Positions 55,225-63,302 of a stretch of DNA of 64,000 nucleotides are shown in pieces. Source of the DNA: Hymenobacter rubripertinctus. Lineage in GTDB: Bacteria; Bacteroidota; Bacteroidia; Cytophagales; Hymenobacteraceae. Location: positions 62,001 through 126,000 of the forward strand of contig NZ_QYCN01000008.1 of the NCBI RefSeq assembly GCF_003583925.1. Reading direction: 5' to 3'. Within the stretch, counting starts at the first letter, position 1. Every line of letters starts with the position of its first letter. The notes under the pieces are model-generated. The model searched no databases. It saw nothing but the letters and a program-made list of their open reading frames with translations, and was not told where the DNA came from. The translations under genes were made by a program, and so were the position numbers.

Positions 55225-56085
55225 TTAGAATGCTTTCAGACTCATGTCGAGGCTCCGGATGGAATGGGTGAGGGCCCCGACGGAAATGTAATCGACGCCC
55301 GTGGCGGCTACTTCGGCAATGGTTTCCTCGGTGATGCCGCCGCTGGCCTCCAGCGGGTAGCGGCCGGCGACCAGGGCCACGGCCTCGCGCAGCTGGGCGG
55401 GCGGCATGTTGTCGAGCATGATGCGGTCGATGCCGCCGGTATCGAGCACCTGCTGCACTTCGGCCAGGGTGCGGGTTTCCACTTCGATGGGCAGTTGCCG
55501 GCTGGTTTGGGCCAGGTAGGCCCGCGAGGCCTCAATGGCCTGCCGGATGCCACCGGCGTAATCGACGTGGTTATCCTTGAGAATAATCATGTCGAAAAGG
55601 CCATAGCGGTGGTTCACACCGCCCCCAATCAGCACCGCCCATTTCTCGGGCAGGCGGAAGTTGGGGGTGGTTTTGCGGGTATCGAGCAGGCGGGCGCTGG
55701 TACCGGCCAGCAGGCTCACGAGGTGGGCCGTGCGGGTGGCAATGCCGCTCATGCGCTGCATACAGTTGAGCACCAGGCGCTCGGCCGTGAGAATACTGCG
55801 AGCCCGACCCTCCACGATAAAGGCAATGTCGCCGTGCTGCACGCGGGCCCCGTCCTCAAGGCGGGGCTCTATCGTCAGGTCGGCATCCACGAACCGGAAG
55901 ATGTGGCGGGCCAGCTCCACACCGGCCAGCACGCCGGCATCTTTGATGAGCAGATGGGCACGGTTGCGCGCCTCGGCCGGTATGGCCGACAGCGCCGAAT
56001 GGTCGCCGTCGCCCACATCTTCGGCCAAGGCCGTACGAATGAAGGTGGACAGGGCTTCCGGAGTGAGGTAGGAGGGCGTTTGCAC
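55225..56085 (-). CDS. nadC: Nicotinate-nucleotide pyrophosphorylase, carboxylating
   Basis: 286 aa type II phosphoribosyltransferase. The substrate-binding block LLDTRKTTPNFR, NCMQRMSGIATRT, HRYGLFDMIILKDNH and ASGGITEETI are the family signatures. It converts quinolinate and PRPP to nicotinate mononucleotide in NAD synthesis. nadA and nadB are not in the window. The start is ATG at 56085. Confidence 0.95.
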   Translation of the reverse strand: MQTPSYLTPEALSTFIRTALAEDVGDGDHSALSAIPAEARNRAHLLIKDAGVLAGVELARHIFRFVDADLTIEPRLEDGARVQHGDIAFIVEGRARSILTAERLVLNCMQRMSGIATRTAHLVSLLAGTSARLLDTRKTTPNFRLPEKWAVLIGGGVNHRYGLFDMIILKDNHVDYAGGIRQAIEASRAYLAQTSRQLPIEVETRTLAEVQQVLDTGGIDRIMLDNMPPAQLREAVALVAGRYPLEASGGITEETIAEVAATGVDYISVGALTHSIRSLDMSLKAF

Positions 56086-56165
56086 GGGGCAAAAATAGCA
56101 AAAACGGGCCGTTCCCCGGCGTCTTATTCACAAACCGCGCCCCCAAGGCCGTAGGGCACAAAAAA

Positions 56166-56192
56166 AGTACCGCGAAGAGTTTCCGCGGTACT
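56166..56192 (-). terminator. Hairpin after the DUF4783 gene
   Basis: AGTACCGCG pairs with CGCGGTACT around a 9-base loop. The upstream AAAAAA run reads as a T-run on the minus strand. Confidence 0.75.
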
Positions 56193-56220
56193 GGTTGGGT
56201 GGGGGTTCGAAAGGCGGGGG

Positions 56221-56622
56221 TTAGTCCTCCTTCGTAAAATCAATGGTGGCAATTTTGAGGCTGCCGCCCGCCTGTTTCATTTTCACGAACATGCGGTAGG
56301 AGCCATCTTTGCCGGCGTATTTACCCACGGCATAGGGCGTGCCTTCGTTGCTGCCGCCGTAGTGAATGAAATCGAAGGACGCGGGCGAGTGTTTGGCAAA
56401 GAAGTCCTTCATCACAAACTCGGCCTGGGTGGCGCTGTAGCTCTGCTTATCGCCATCGAAGCTCAGCTCCACGGCGGGCGCAAAAAACTGCGCCAACTCA
56501 TGCGAGCTGCTGCTGCGGATAGCATTCCGGACGGGTCCGAATGCTTCCCCCTGCGCCAACGCGCCCACCGAAAGCAGCAGGCTGCATACCAGGGCAAAGG
56601 CCAAAAAGAAAGTGCGTTTCAT
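56221..56622 (-). CDS. Secreted DUF4783 protein
   Basis: 133 aa. Signal peptide at residues 1-23. The mature domain has the NTF2-like pattern of DUF4783 (VRNAIRSSSSHELAQFFAPAVELS, QAEFVMKDFFAKHSP, TPYAVGKYAGKDGSYRMFVK). These occur widely in Bacteroidota, with unknown function. It is convergent with no gene and divergent from gpmI. Confidence 0.85.
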   Translation of the reverse strand: MKRTFFLAFALVCSLLLSVGALAQGEAFGPVRNAIRSSSSHELAQFFAPAVELSFDGDKQSYSATQAEFVMKDFFAKHSPASFDFIHYGGSNEGTPYAVGKYAGKDGSYRMFVKMKQAGGSLKIATIDFTKED

Positions 56623-56755
56623 ACTAGCGTAAAGAGTTCGTCATGCGGTGCACTAAAATGATGCCAAGCTACCGATTGGCACCAGCTCCTCCCCTCAGCC
56701 AGATTCTCCGGCAGCCAAGTTAGGGAAAAACGCGGGCCTTTTGCCCCATGCGGCC

Positions 56756-56763
56756 TATCTTTG
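56756..56763 (+). promoter_or_regulatory. TATCTTTG promoter element 5 bases before gpmI ATG
   Basis: An exact TAnnTTTG match ending five bases before the start codon. If it is the -7 element, transcription would start at or next to the ATG, which would give a leaderless mRNA. Confidence 0.5.
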
Positions 56764-56768
56764 CTGCC

Positions 56769-58316
56769 ATGAACAAACAGGTATTGTTGGTGATTCTGGA
56801 TGGCTGGGGGCTGGCACAGAACAAGGAAGTATCGGCCATTGACCAGGCCCGCACGCCGTTTATCGATTCTCTGTTCCAACGCTTTCCGCACAGCAAGCTG
56901 CAAGCCTCCGGCGAAGCCGTAGGCCTGCCCGACGGGCAGATGGGCAACTCCGAAGTCGGCCACATGAACATCGGGGCGGGCCGGGTGGTCTATCAGGACC
57001 TGGTGCGCATCAACAAAGCCATCCGGGAGCGGAAGCTGGGCACCGTGCCGGCCCTGACCCAGGCCCTGGAGTACGCCCGCCTCAACAACAAACCCGTGCA
57101 CCTGATGGGCCTGCTCTCCGATGGCGGCGTGCACTCCCACATCGAGCACCTGAAGGCCCTGTGCACCATCGCCCACGACCAGGACGTGCACAACGTGTTC
57201 ATTCACGCCTTCACCGACGGCCGCGACACCGACCCCAAGGGGGGCGTGAGCTACGTGAACGACCTGGAGCAGCACCTGCAGCGCGGGGCCAGCGGCAAAA
57301 TTGCGTCCATCGTGGGCCGCTACTACGCCATGGACCGCGACAACCGCTGGGAGCGGGTGAAGCTGGCCTACGACTTGTTGGTGAACGGCAAGGGCACACC
57401 TTCCCAGAACCTGATTCAGAGCATGCTCGACTCCTATAAAGAGGGCGTGACCGACGAGTTCATGAAGCCCCTTGTGAAGGTGGGCGACGACGGCACGCCC
57501 CTGGCCACCATTGAGGAGGGCGACGTGGTTATCTGCTTCAACTTCCGCACCGACCGGGGCCGCGAAATTACGCAGGCCCTCACCCAGCAGGATTTTCACG
57601 CCTTCCAGATGCACCGGCTGAACCTGCACTACCTCACCCTCACCAACTACGACGCCACCTTCACCGGCGTCACGCCCATCTTCGAGAAGGACAACCTGGA
57701 TGCCACCCTGGGCCAGGTGCTGGCTGAGCACGGCAAAACGCAGATCAGGATTGCGGAAACGGAAAAGTATCCGCACGTGACGTTCTTCTTTTCGGGGGGC
57801 CGGGAGGTGGAGTTTGAGGGCGAGAAACGCATCATGCGCAACTCCCCCAAAGTGGCCACCTACGACCTCCAGCCCGAAATGAGCGCCTACGAGCTGCGCG
57901 ACGCCCTGGTGCCGGAGCTGGGGCAGAAGTCGGCCGATTTTATCATCCTCAACTTCGCCAACACCGATATGGTGGGCCACACCGGCGTTTTCGGGGCGGC
58001 CGTGAAAGCGGCCGAGGCCGTGGACGAGTGCGCCCGGGGTGTGGTGGAAGCGGCCCTGGCCGCCGATTATGCCTGCATCGTTATTGCCGACCACGGCAAC
58101 GCCGATATGATGATCAACCCCGACGGCACGCCCAATACGGCCCACACGACCAACCTGGTACCCTGCATTCTGGCCAGCAACAACTACGTGGGCACGCTTA
58201 CCGATGGCAAACTGGGTGATATTGCTCCCACCGTGCTCCAACTCATGGGCCTGCCCCAGCCGGCGGCTATGACCGGCCAGAGCCTGCTGCTGCCCGAAAC
58301 CGCCCCGAATGCGTAA
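56769..58316 (+). CDS. gpmI: Cofactor-independent phosphoglycerate mutase
   Basis: 515 aa. Di-manganese enzyme of the alkaline-phosphatase superfamily. D11 (LVILDGWG), S61 in MGNSEVGHMNIGAGR (the phosphorylated serine) and the late HGNADMM and NFANTDMVGHTG metal motifs are all present. It interconverts 3- and 2-phosphoglycerate in glycolysis. The start ATG at 56769 follows the promoter element directly. The next gene overlaps its stop by eight bases. Confidence 0.95.
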   Translation: MNKQVLLVILDGWGLAQNKEVSAIDQARTPFIDSLFQRFPHSKLQASGEAVGLPDGQMGNSEVGHMNIGAGRVVYQDLVRINKAIRERKLGTVPALTQALEYARLNNKPVHLMGLLSDGGVHSHIEHLKALCTIAHDQDVHNVFIHAFTDGRDTDPKGGVSYVNDLEQHLQRGASGKIASIVGRYYAMDRDNRWERVKLAYDLLVNGKGTPSQNLIQSMLDSYKEGVTDEFMKPLVKVGDDGTPLATIEEGDVVICFNFRTDRGREITQALTQQDFHAFQMHRLNLHYLTLTNYDATFTGVTPIFEKDNLDATLGQVLAEHGKTQIRIAETEKYPHVTFFFSGGREVEFEGEKRIMRNSPKVATYDLQPEMSAYELRDALVPELGQKSADFIILNFANTDMVGHTGVFGAAVKAAEAVDECARGVVEAALAADYACIVIADHGNADMMINPDGTPNTAHTTNLVPCILASNNYVGTLTDGKLGDIAPTVLQLMGLPQPAAMTGQSLLLPETAPNA

Positions 58317-58881
58317 GGCCTACTTCGGCTGGCTGGCTGGCCTGCCCCTATTGGCGGCCTGTGGCCCCGGCGAGCCGGCCCCCAGCCCAGAAACCCGCCG
58401 CACGGCCTATTTCGACCTGCCCGGGCTGCTCAAAAACCAGAGCACAATGCTGAACCAGCGTCGGCCGGCCGTAGAAAAGCAGGTATTGCTGCGCGACGGT
58501 AAGCAGCAAACCACCCGGGTAGCCCAAACCGACTGGGCCAAAGAACTACAGGTTTTCCAGCAGGCTGATATCAACAAGCCCGCCCTGCGCGGCCTCTACA
58601 GCGTCGATTCAGTGCAACTGCCTTCGGGTGCGACGCAGCGCACCTATCGCCGCCTGCCCGGCACCGATTCGCCGGTTGAGGAGCTTTCGGTCACCACGCA
58701 GGGCACTGCCGTGCAGAGCCTCACCGCTACCGTGGCCCAGGACAATCCGCTGGTGTACTCGGCCAAGCACCTGGAAATGCGCTACCAGAAGGGCCGGCTG
58801 GCCTCCTACCGCGTCACGGGCGTGCAGAAACTGATTCTGTTCGATTCCGTGCACTACGCCGTGCGGGCTATCGTACAATAA
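58309..58881 (+). CDS. Lipoprotein, hypothetical, coupled to gpmI
   Basis: 190 aa. The lipobox LAAC ends at C18. The mature part has a beta-rich pattern (LPSGATQRTYRRLPGTDSP, HLEMRYQKGRLASYRV) and no named domain. The start overlaps the gpmI stop by eight bases, which suggests translational coupling. The coupling of a lipoprotein to a glycolytic gene is unexplained. Its stop codon lies in the following palindrome. Confidence 0.75.
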   Translation: MRKAYFGWLAGLPLLAACGPGEPAPSPETRRTAYFDLPGLLKNQSTMLNQRRPAVEKQVLLRDGKQQTTRVAQTDWAKELQVFQQADINKPALRGLYSVDSVQLPSGATQRTYRRLPGTDSPVEELSVTTQGTAVQSLTATVAQDNPLVYSAKHLEMRYQKGRLASYRVTGVQKLILFDSVHYAVRAIVQ

Positions 58882-58953
58882 CCGCCAGCCACTACGAGCG
58901 CAGGCCCCGACAACGGTTGTTGTCGGGGCCTGCGCTCGTAGTGGCTGGCGGTT
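58880..58953. terminator. Perfect 35-base hairpin between convergent genes
   Basis: The arms at 58880-58914 and 58919-58953 are exact complements around GGTT, starting in the stop codon of the gpmI-linked gene (58879-58881). Confidence 0.9.
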
Positions 58954-58986
58954 TGTTCAACTCATAGACCTTCTTTCACCAAACGC

Positions 58987-59547
58987 CTATTCTGCGTAAG
59001 GCTCCACGTGCACGGCACTGAGCTGGCCGCGCTGATAGACGACGGACACGTAATTGGTGCGTTCGGTGTCGCCGATACGAACGTTGGCCGTAGCACCGGG
59101 GCCAGGCTGGTGAGCAGCGGCCAGGCGGCGGCGCAGCCGACGACCGTAGGCGGGCTGGAAATTAGTGACCACGGCGTCGCGGAGCAAATCTTTTTCCGGC
59201 GCGCGGTAGAACTCAAACAGGTTGCCCTGGTGGCGTACCAGCAGCAGCGTATCCACCTGATTGGCCTCGTAGAGGTTGCGGCAGGGCCGGCGGGCTACCA
59301 CGCGCCCGCCTTCGCCCAGCAGTTCCCGCACCGTGGGTTCCTGCCCGAAGGGCTGTCCGGCCACCGAGTCGTTGGTGAGGCGCACGAGCCGGGTAGCAGG
59401 AGGCGTAGCAGGGCGCGTTTGGGGGGCAGATTGCGTCGTTCCCTGCGGCCTGCCCGCAGCAGAGCTTGGCTCCGCACCGGCCAGCACGCCCAACAGCAGC
59501 GCGGGAACCGACATGTTGGCAACAGACAGCAGCAGGGAGACAACCAT
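58987..59547 (-). CDS. Secreted protein, hypothetical
   Basis: 186 aa. Hydrophobic N-terminus (1-25, signal peptide). The mature part holds RPCRNLYEANQVDTLLLVRHQG and later YVSVVYQRGQLSAVHVEP. No domain is recognised. The true start may be the second ATG, eleven codons on. Confidence 0.65.
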   Translation of the reverse strand: MVVSLLLSVANMSVPALLLGVLAGAEPSSAAGRPQGTTQSAPQTRPATPPATRLVRLTNDSVAGQPFGQEPTVRELLGEGGRVVARRPCRNLYEANQVDTLLLVRHQGNLFEFYRAPEKDLLRDAVVTNFQPAYGRRLRRRLAAAHQPGPGATANVRIGDTERTNYVSVVYQRGQLSAVHVEPYAE

Positions 59548-59646
59548 AAGCGGGTATTTGCCCTGCTATACGAGACTGGTGGCCCTTTGGTCGGCTACGG
59601 GTCGAATCAGCGGGCTCCGTGGCGGCCCGGTGCCGGTTGGCGGCGG

Positions 59647-60069
59647 CTACTGTCCCATCAGCGTAGCTACCACCCAACGACGGCCGCCGTGGGTGCGGTG
59701 CTCGCCCAGATAAATGCCCTGCCAGGTGCCCAGCGCCAGTTCACCCCGGCTGATGGGCACGCTCACGGCGTGGCCCAGCAGGCTGGCCTTGAGGTGGGCC
59801 GGCATGTCGTCGGGGCCTTCCTGGGTGTGCCGGAAATAGGGCGCGTTTTCCGGCACCAGCCGCTGGAAAAACTGCTCGAAATCGTGGCGTACGGTGGGGT
59901 CGGCGTTTTCGTTGATGCTCAGGCTGGCAGAGGTGTGCTGGATGAAAAACTGCGCCGTACCTACCTGCAACTGCTCCAGCTCCGGCAGCTCGGCCACCAG
60001 CAAATCGGTAATCAGATGAAAGCCCCGGCTCACGGCCGGCAGCCGCAGGCGTTTCTGGAAGAAGTGCAT
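59647..60069 (-). CDS. yjbQ: YjbQ family protein (secondary thiamine-phosphate synthase-type)
   Basis: 140 aa. The block FFIQHTSASLSINENADPTV and the terminal GTWQGIYLGEHRTHGGRRW are the UPF0047/YjbQ signatures, with conserved histidines in a cavity. YjbQ has weak thiamine-phosphate synthase activity; its main role is not known. The ATG at 60069 starts the normal family sequence. Confidence 0.93.
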   Translation of the reverse strand: MHFFQKRLRLPAVSRGFHLITDLLVAELPELEQLQVGTAQFFIQHTSASLSINENADPTVRHDFEQFFQRLVPENAPYFRHTQEGPDDMPAHLKASLLGHAVSVPISRGELALGTWQGIYLGEHRTHGGRRWVVATLMGQ

Positions 60070-60094
60070 CTTTTAGAGGTGGGAGATGAGAGGT

Positions 60095-60172
60095 GAGAGG
60101 TGAGAAAAGGAACATCATTCTGAGCGAAACCGGAGGCGTAGTCGAAGAATGATGTTCCTTTTCTCACCTCTC
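60095..60172. repeat. 25-base inverted repeat with GTGAGAGG units
   Basis: The arms at 60095-60119 and 60148-60172 are exact complements, reading GAGAGGTGAGAAAAGGAACA and on to ATCATT. The centre holds the family core TCTGAGCGAA. The flanks repeat GAGAGGTGA. Confidence 0.85.
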
Positions 60173-60181
60173 ACCCATTAC

Positions 60182-61690
60182 TCACGGATTTACCCGCTCG
60201 TAGGCCCCGATGTCGGGGGTGGTGGGGTTGCGGGGGCGGTTGAGCAGGTCGGTGGTGAGGGCGGGCAGGGGCAGGGCCTTGTTGCTGGCCGGTGAAAGGG
60301 TATCGAGCTGAAAATCCAGGGTTTTGCCCCGGAAGCGGAGCGGCGTGCTCTTGAACAGGTAGTTCGGGCCTTCCACCGGGTTGAGGATGTTGCCGTTCTG
60401 CTGCTGGTTCAGCGGCCCGGCTTTCTCATATTTCTTGGTTTTAAGCACGCTGTTGCGGATGCTGATGGCGCTGGGGTACTGGTCCCCATCCACAAACTCC
60501 AGCTCCTCCCCGTCGCGCATGTTACCCCACACGATGGAGTTGCGCATGAGGAGCACCGGCGCTACCGGGGGCTGCTGCTTGCCGTTGATTTCAATGGCGG
60601 CCGCCAGCAGCACCGAGGGCTTCAGGCGGTTGTTCTGGGTGTAGTTGGCAATGGTGCAGTAGTCGAGCTGCAACTGGCTGCCCTGCACGCCAAACACGGC
60701 GTACTGCTCGCAGTTGGTGATAAGCGTGTTCTGCACCCGGAAGTCGCCGGACAGGCCCAGCAGCGCCGCGCCCTCCAGGAAATAGCCGCCGTTGAGGCTG
60801 GATATATTCCGGAACTCCGCGTTTTCGACCCGCACGCTGGGGTGGGGCTGGCGGTTGAAGGGGTTGAAGATGAGTAGGCCGAAAGCGCTATTCTTGATTT
60901 GGGTGAAGCGCAGCACGTTGTCGTGGCTGCTGGCGTCGAATTCCAGGCCGCCCCACTGGCCCGGCACCTCGCTGTAGAACTCCTCGCGCCGGTCGCCCAG
61001 GAAGCGCACGATGTTGCGGTCGTCGGGCTTGATGGCGCCGGTGGGCTGGTAAGTGGGGTTGCAAAGCAACTGGCCGCGCACCACCAGAAACGAGCCCGCG
61101 TGGGAGTAAATCCGCGCCCCGGCCTCAATGGTCAGCGTCACGGCCGAATCCACGAGTACGGAGTTGTAGATTACGTGGGGCTTATCGGCCTTCCAGATAG
61201 TGTTGCGCTTAATCTGTTCCCCATCGTGAAAATAGGCGTTCTGCCCGTAACTGAGCACTTTTACGGCCTGCTCGTTGCCGTTGGTACGAAAGCGCAGGTC
61301 GTCCACTACCAGAAACGGCTTGAGGGCGGTGGGCGTGGGGTCGATGGTGGCCCGCACCAGCACCAGCAGGCTGTCCTGGCCCCGGATTTCCACATCGCGC
61401 AGCGTCAGGCCGGCGTCCCCGTTCACCAGCAGGCTGTACGTTGCGCCGGGCCGGCTCTGCAGGCTAATTTCTGCCACCCGCACGGCGCGGGCGTTGCGGT
61501 TGTACACCCACAGACGCTTGCTCACCGTGCCCACCGATACGAACACGGTATCGAACTTCACCGTGTCGAGCGAGAATTCCAGCTTGGCGCTGCTGTCCGT
61601 GGTCAGCAGGTCTTCCTTGGGCTCGCAGCCGGGTAGCAGCACCGTAACCAGGGCCGAGAGAACGAGCAGCAGCGGGAGCAGAAAGCGCAT
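60182..61690 (-). CDS. Right-handed beta-helix lipoprotein
   Basis: 502 aa. The lipobox LPGC ends at C22. Residues 35-150 form an Ig-like N-terminal part. A parallel beta-helix follows (about 165-440; VTLTIEAGARIYSHAG, WGGLEFDASSHDNVLRFTQI, VQNTLITNCEQYAVFG). It ends with a choice-of-anchor Q-type block (NRPRNPTTPDIGAYERVNP). Such proteins are polysaccharide-binding or lyase-like, but no lyase residues can be named. Confidence 0.85.
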   Translation of the reverse strand: MRFLLPLLLVLSALVTVLLPGCEPKEDLLTTDSSAKLEFSLDTVKFDTVFVSVGTVSKRLWVYNRNARAVRVAEISLQSRPGATYSLLVNGDAGLTLRDVEIRGQDSLLVLVRATIDPTPTALKPFLVVDDLRFRTNGNEQAVKVLSYGQNAYFHDGEQIKRNTIWKADKPHVIYNSVLVDSAVTLTIEAGARIYSHAGSFLVVRGQLLCNPTYQPTGAIKPDDRNIVRFLGDRREEFYSEVPGQWGGLEFDASSHDNVLRFTQIKNSAFGLLIFNPFNRQPHPSVRVENAEFRNISSLNGGYFLEGAALLGLSGDFRVQNTLITNCEQYAVFGVQGSQLQLDYCTIANYTQNNRLKPSVLLAAAIEINGKQQPPVAPVLLMRNSIVWGNMRDGEELEFVDGDQYPSAISIRNSVLKTKKYEKAGPLNQQQNGNILNPVEGPNYLFKSTPLRFRGKTLDFQLDTLSPASNKALPLPALTTDLLNRPRNPTTPDIGAYERVNP

Positions 61691-61725
61691 AACTGGTTTT
61701 TGGTGAGTGGAAGCACTATAAAACG

Positions 61726-61822
61726 GTCATCCTGAGCGGAGCCAAGGACCTTATCACGTTGCTACGAGTCCGTTCGGGGTACTCCCAGACGTGATAAGGT
61801 CCTTGGCTCCGCTCAGGATGAC
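61726..61822. repeat. Perfect 34-base inverted repeat, GTCATyCTGA family
   Basis: The arms at 61726-61759 and 61789-61822 are exact complements, starting GTCATCCTGAGCGGAGCCAA. It lies between the co-directional prfA and beta-helix genes. Confidence 0.9.
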
Positions 61823-61845
61823 AAACGCTCAACAACCAACAACTA

Positions 61846-62916
61846 TTACCCGATGCCTTCCTGTAACCGCGCGGCGCTTTCGGCCAGGCGCAGCTGCTCC
61901 ACAAAGTCGTCGATGTTGCCGTCCATCACGTTGGCCAGGTTGTGCACCGTGAAGCCGATGCGGTGGTCGGTTACGCGGCCCTGGGGGTAGTTGTAGGTCC
62001 GGATTTTGTCCGACCGGTCGCCGCTGCCAATCATGCTTTTGCGCTGGGCACCTTCGGCTTCGTTCTTCTTGGCCAGCTCGATTTCGTAAATCCGCGAACG
62101 AAGCACGCCCAGGGCCTTATCAAAGTTCTTGAGCTGCGATTTCTGGTCCTGGCACTGGGCCACGAGGCCGGTGGGCAGGTGGGTGAGGCGCACGGCCGAG
62201 TACGTCGTGTTCACCGACTGGCCCCCGGGACCCGACGACATGAACAGGTCCTTGCGCACGTCGTTCATGTCGATCTGCACGTCGAGCTCCTCGGCCTCCG
62301 GCATCACCACAATCGAGGCTACCGAGGTGTGGATGCGGCCCTGGGTTTCGGTGGCCGGCACGCGCTGCACGCGGTGCACGCCACTTTCAAACTTGAGCTT
62401 GCCGTACACATCCTCGCCTTTCAGGGCCAGAATAATTTCCTTGTAGCCGCCCGAAGTGCCTTCGGTGGCATCAATGAGGTCCATTTTGAGGTTGTGCTTT
62501 TCGGCGTAGCGCATGTACATACGCTGCAGGTCGCCGGCAAAAATGGCGGCCTCGTCGCCCCCGGCCCCGGCCCGGATTTCCATGATAACGTCCTTGCTGT
62601 CGTTGGGGTCTTTGGGGATGAGCAGCTCCTTAATAACGGCTTCCAGGCGCTCCTGCTCGGGGTAGAGCGTTTCCAGCTCATCCTTGGCCATCTGGCGGAA
62701 GTCCTCGTCCTTCTCGGTGGAAATAACCAGCTTGGAGCCGTCGATGTTGGCCAGCACGTTCTGGTAGGCCTTGTACTCGACCATGATTTTGCCGAGGTCC
62801 TTATACTCCTTGTTGAGGGCCTTGAAGCGTTTCATGTCGCTCATGGCTTCGGGTTGGGTGAGCTGCTCGCTCACGTCCTCAAAGCGCCGTTGAATGGCCT
62901 CCAGTTTATCTAGCAT
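61846..62916 (-). CDS. prfA: Peptide chain release factor 1
   Basis: 356 aa. The stop-codon-reading tripeptide PAT is in RVPATETQGRIHTS at 186-199, and GGQ is at 231-233 (SSGPGGQSVNTTYSAVR). It ends translation at UAA and UAG. Its glutamine is the target of PrmC, also in this window. The start is ATG at 62916. Confidence 0.97.
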   Translation of the reverse strand: MLDKLEAIQRRFEDVSEQLTQPEAMSDMKRFKALNKEYKDLGKIMVEYKAYQNVLANIDGSKLVISTEKDEDFRQMAKDELETLYPEQERLEAVIKELLIPKDPNDSKDVIMEIRAGAGGDEAAIFAGDLQRMYMRYAEKHNLKMDLIDATEGTSGGYKEIILALKGEDVYGKLKFESGVHRVQRVPATETQGRIHTSVASIVVMPEAEELDVQIDMNDVRKDLFMSSGPGGQSVNTTYSAVRLTHLPTGLVAQCQDQKSQLKNFDKALGVLRSRIYEIELAKKNEAEGAQRKSMIGSGDRSDKIRTYNYPQGRVTDHRIGFTVHNLANVMDGNIDDFVEQLRLAESAARLQEGIG

Positions 62917-63051
62917 CTTGCCTGCGGAAATTGTAGTTAGGAGTGCAAAGGTACGGAAACGAAGCCGTTGATAAATAAGGCGGAAGTAGTTGGGGGCGGT
63001 AGAAATCGTAAATACTGCCGGCCTCCGGTGTTGTGCGTTTCAGATAATTCC

Positions 63052-63058
63052 TACTTTG
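63052..63058 (+). promoter_or_regulatory. TACTTTG promoter-like element before the thr leader
   Basis: The element matches TAnnTTG and ends 21 bases before the leader ATG at 63080. The -33 element is not clear. Confidence 0.4.
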
Positions 63059-63079
63059 GCTGCCGTTACCCCCCCTCCT

Positions 63080-63172
63080 ATGGTTCGGCTACGTGCTCTT
63101 CCGGCTTTTCCCCCCGCTTTCCCCGTCGGCTGCCCGACAGGGGCCAGCACGACAATTACCACAACCTGCTGA
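63080..63172 (+). CDS. Threonine-rich leader peptide (thrL-like)
   Basis: 30 aa open frame with ATG at 63080 and TGA at 63170. The last residues are Ser-Thr-Thr-Ile-Thr-Thr-Thr-Cys (codons 23-30), with one more Thr at position 20. E. coli thrL also has runs of Thr with Ile (ISTTITTTITITT). The leader stops 130 bases before the aspartokinase start. The Thr run sits immediately before the first pairing segment, as needed for ribosome-controlled attenuation. The peptide itself probably has no function beyond sensing charged tRNA-Thr and perhaps tRNA-Ile. Confidence 0.75.
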   Translation: MVRLRALPAFPPAFPVGCPTGASTTITTTC

Positions 63173-63266
63173 AGCGGGCTGCGGAACTCCTTACCCTTTC
63201 TGATTCGCCGCCCGCTTCGCCGGTAAGCTTCCCTCAAGGGAGCCCCGGACCGAAAGCGGGTTTTTT
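63171..63266 (+). promoter_or_regulatory. Thr-operon attenuator: antiterminator and terminator stems
   Basis: GAAGCGGGC at 63171-63179 overlaps the leader stop codon and pairs exactly with GCCCGCTTC at 63210-63218. The same segment extended to 63223 (CCCGCTTCGCCGG) can instead pair with CCGGACCGAAAGCGGG at 63245-63260, with one bulge region. That stem is followed by TTTTTT at 63261-63266. A ribosome at the stop codon would cover the first segment and let the terminator form. A ribosome stalled at the Thr codons would leave it free and prevent termination. Confidence 0.75.
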
Positions 63267-63302
63267 CTCGTCCATTCAGTAGCACTTCTACTTTAGCATA
63301 GT

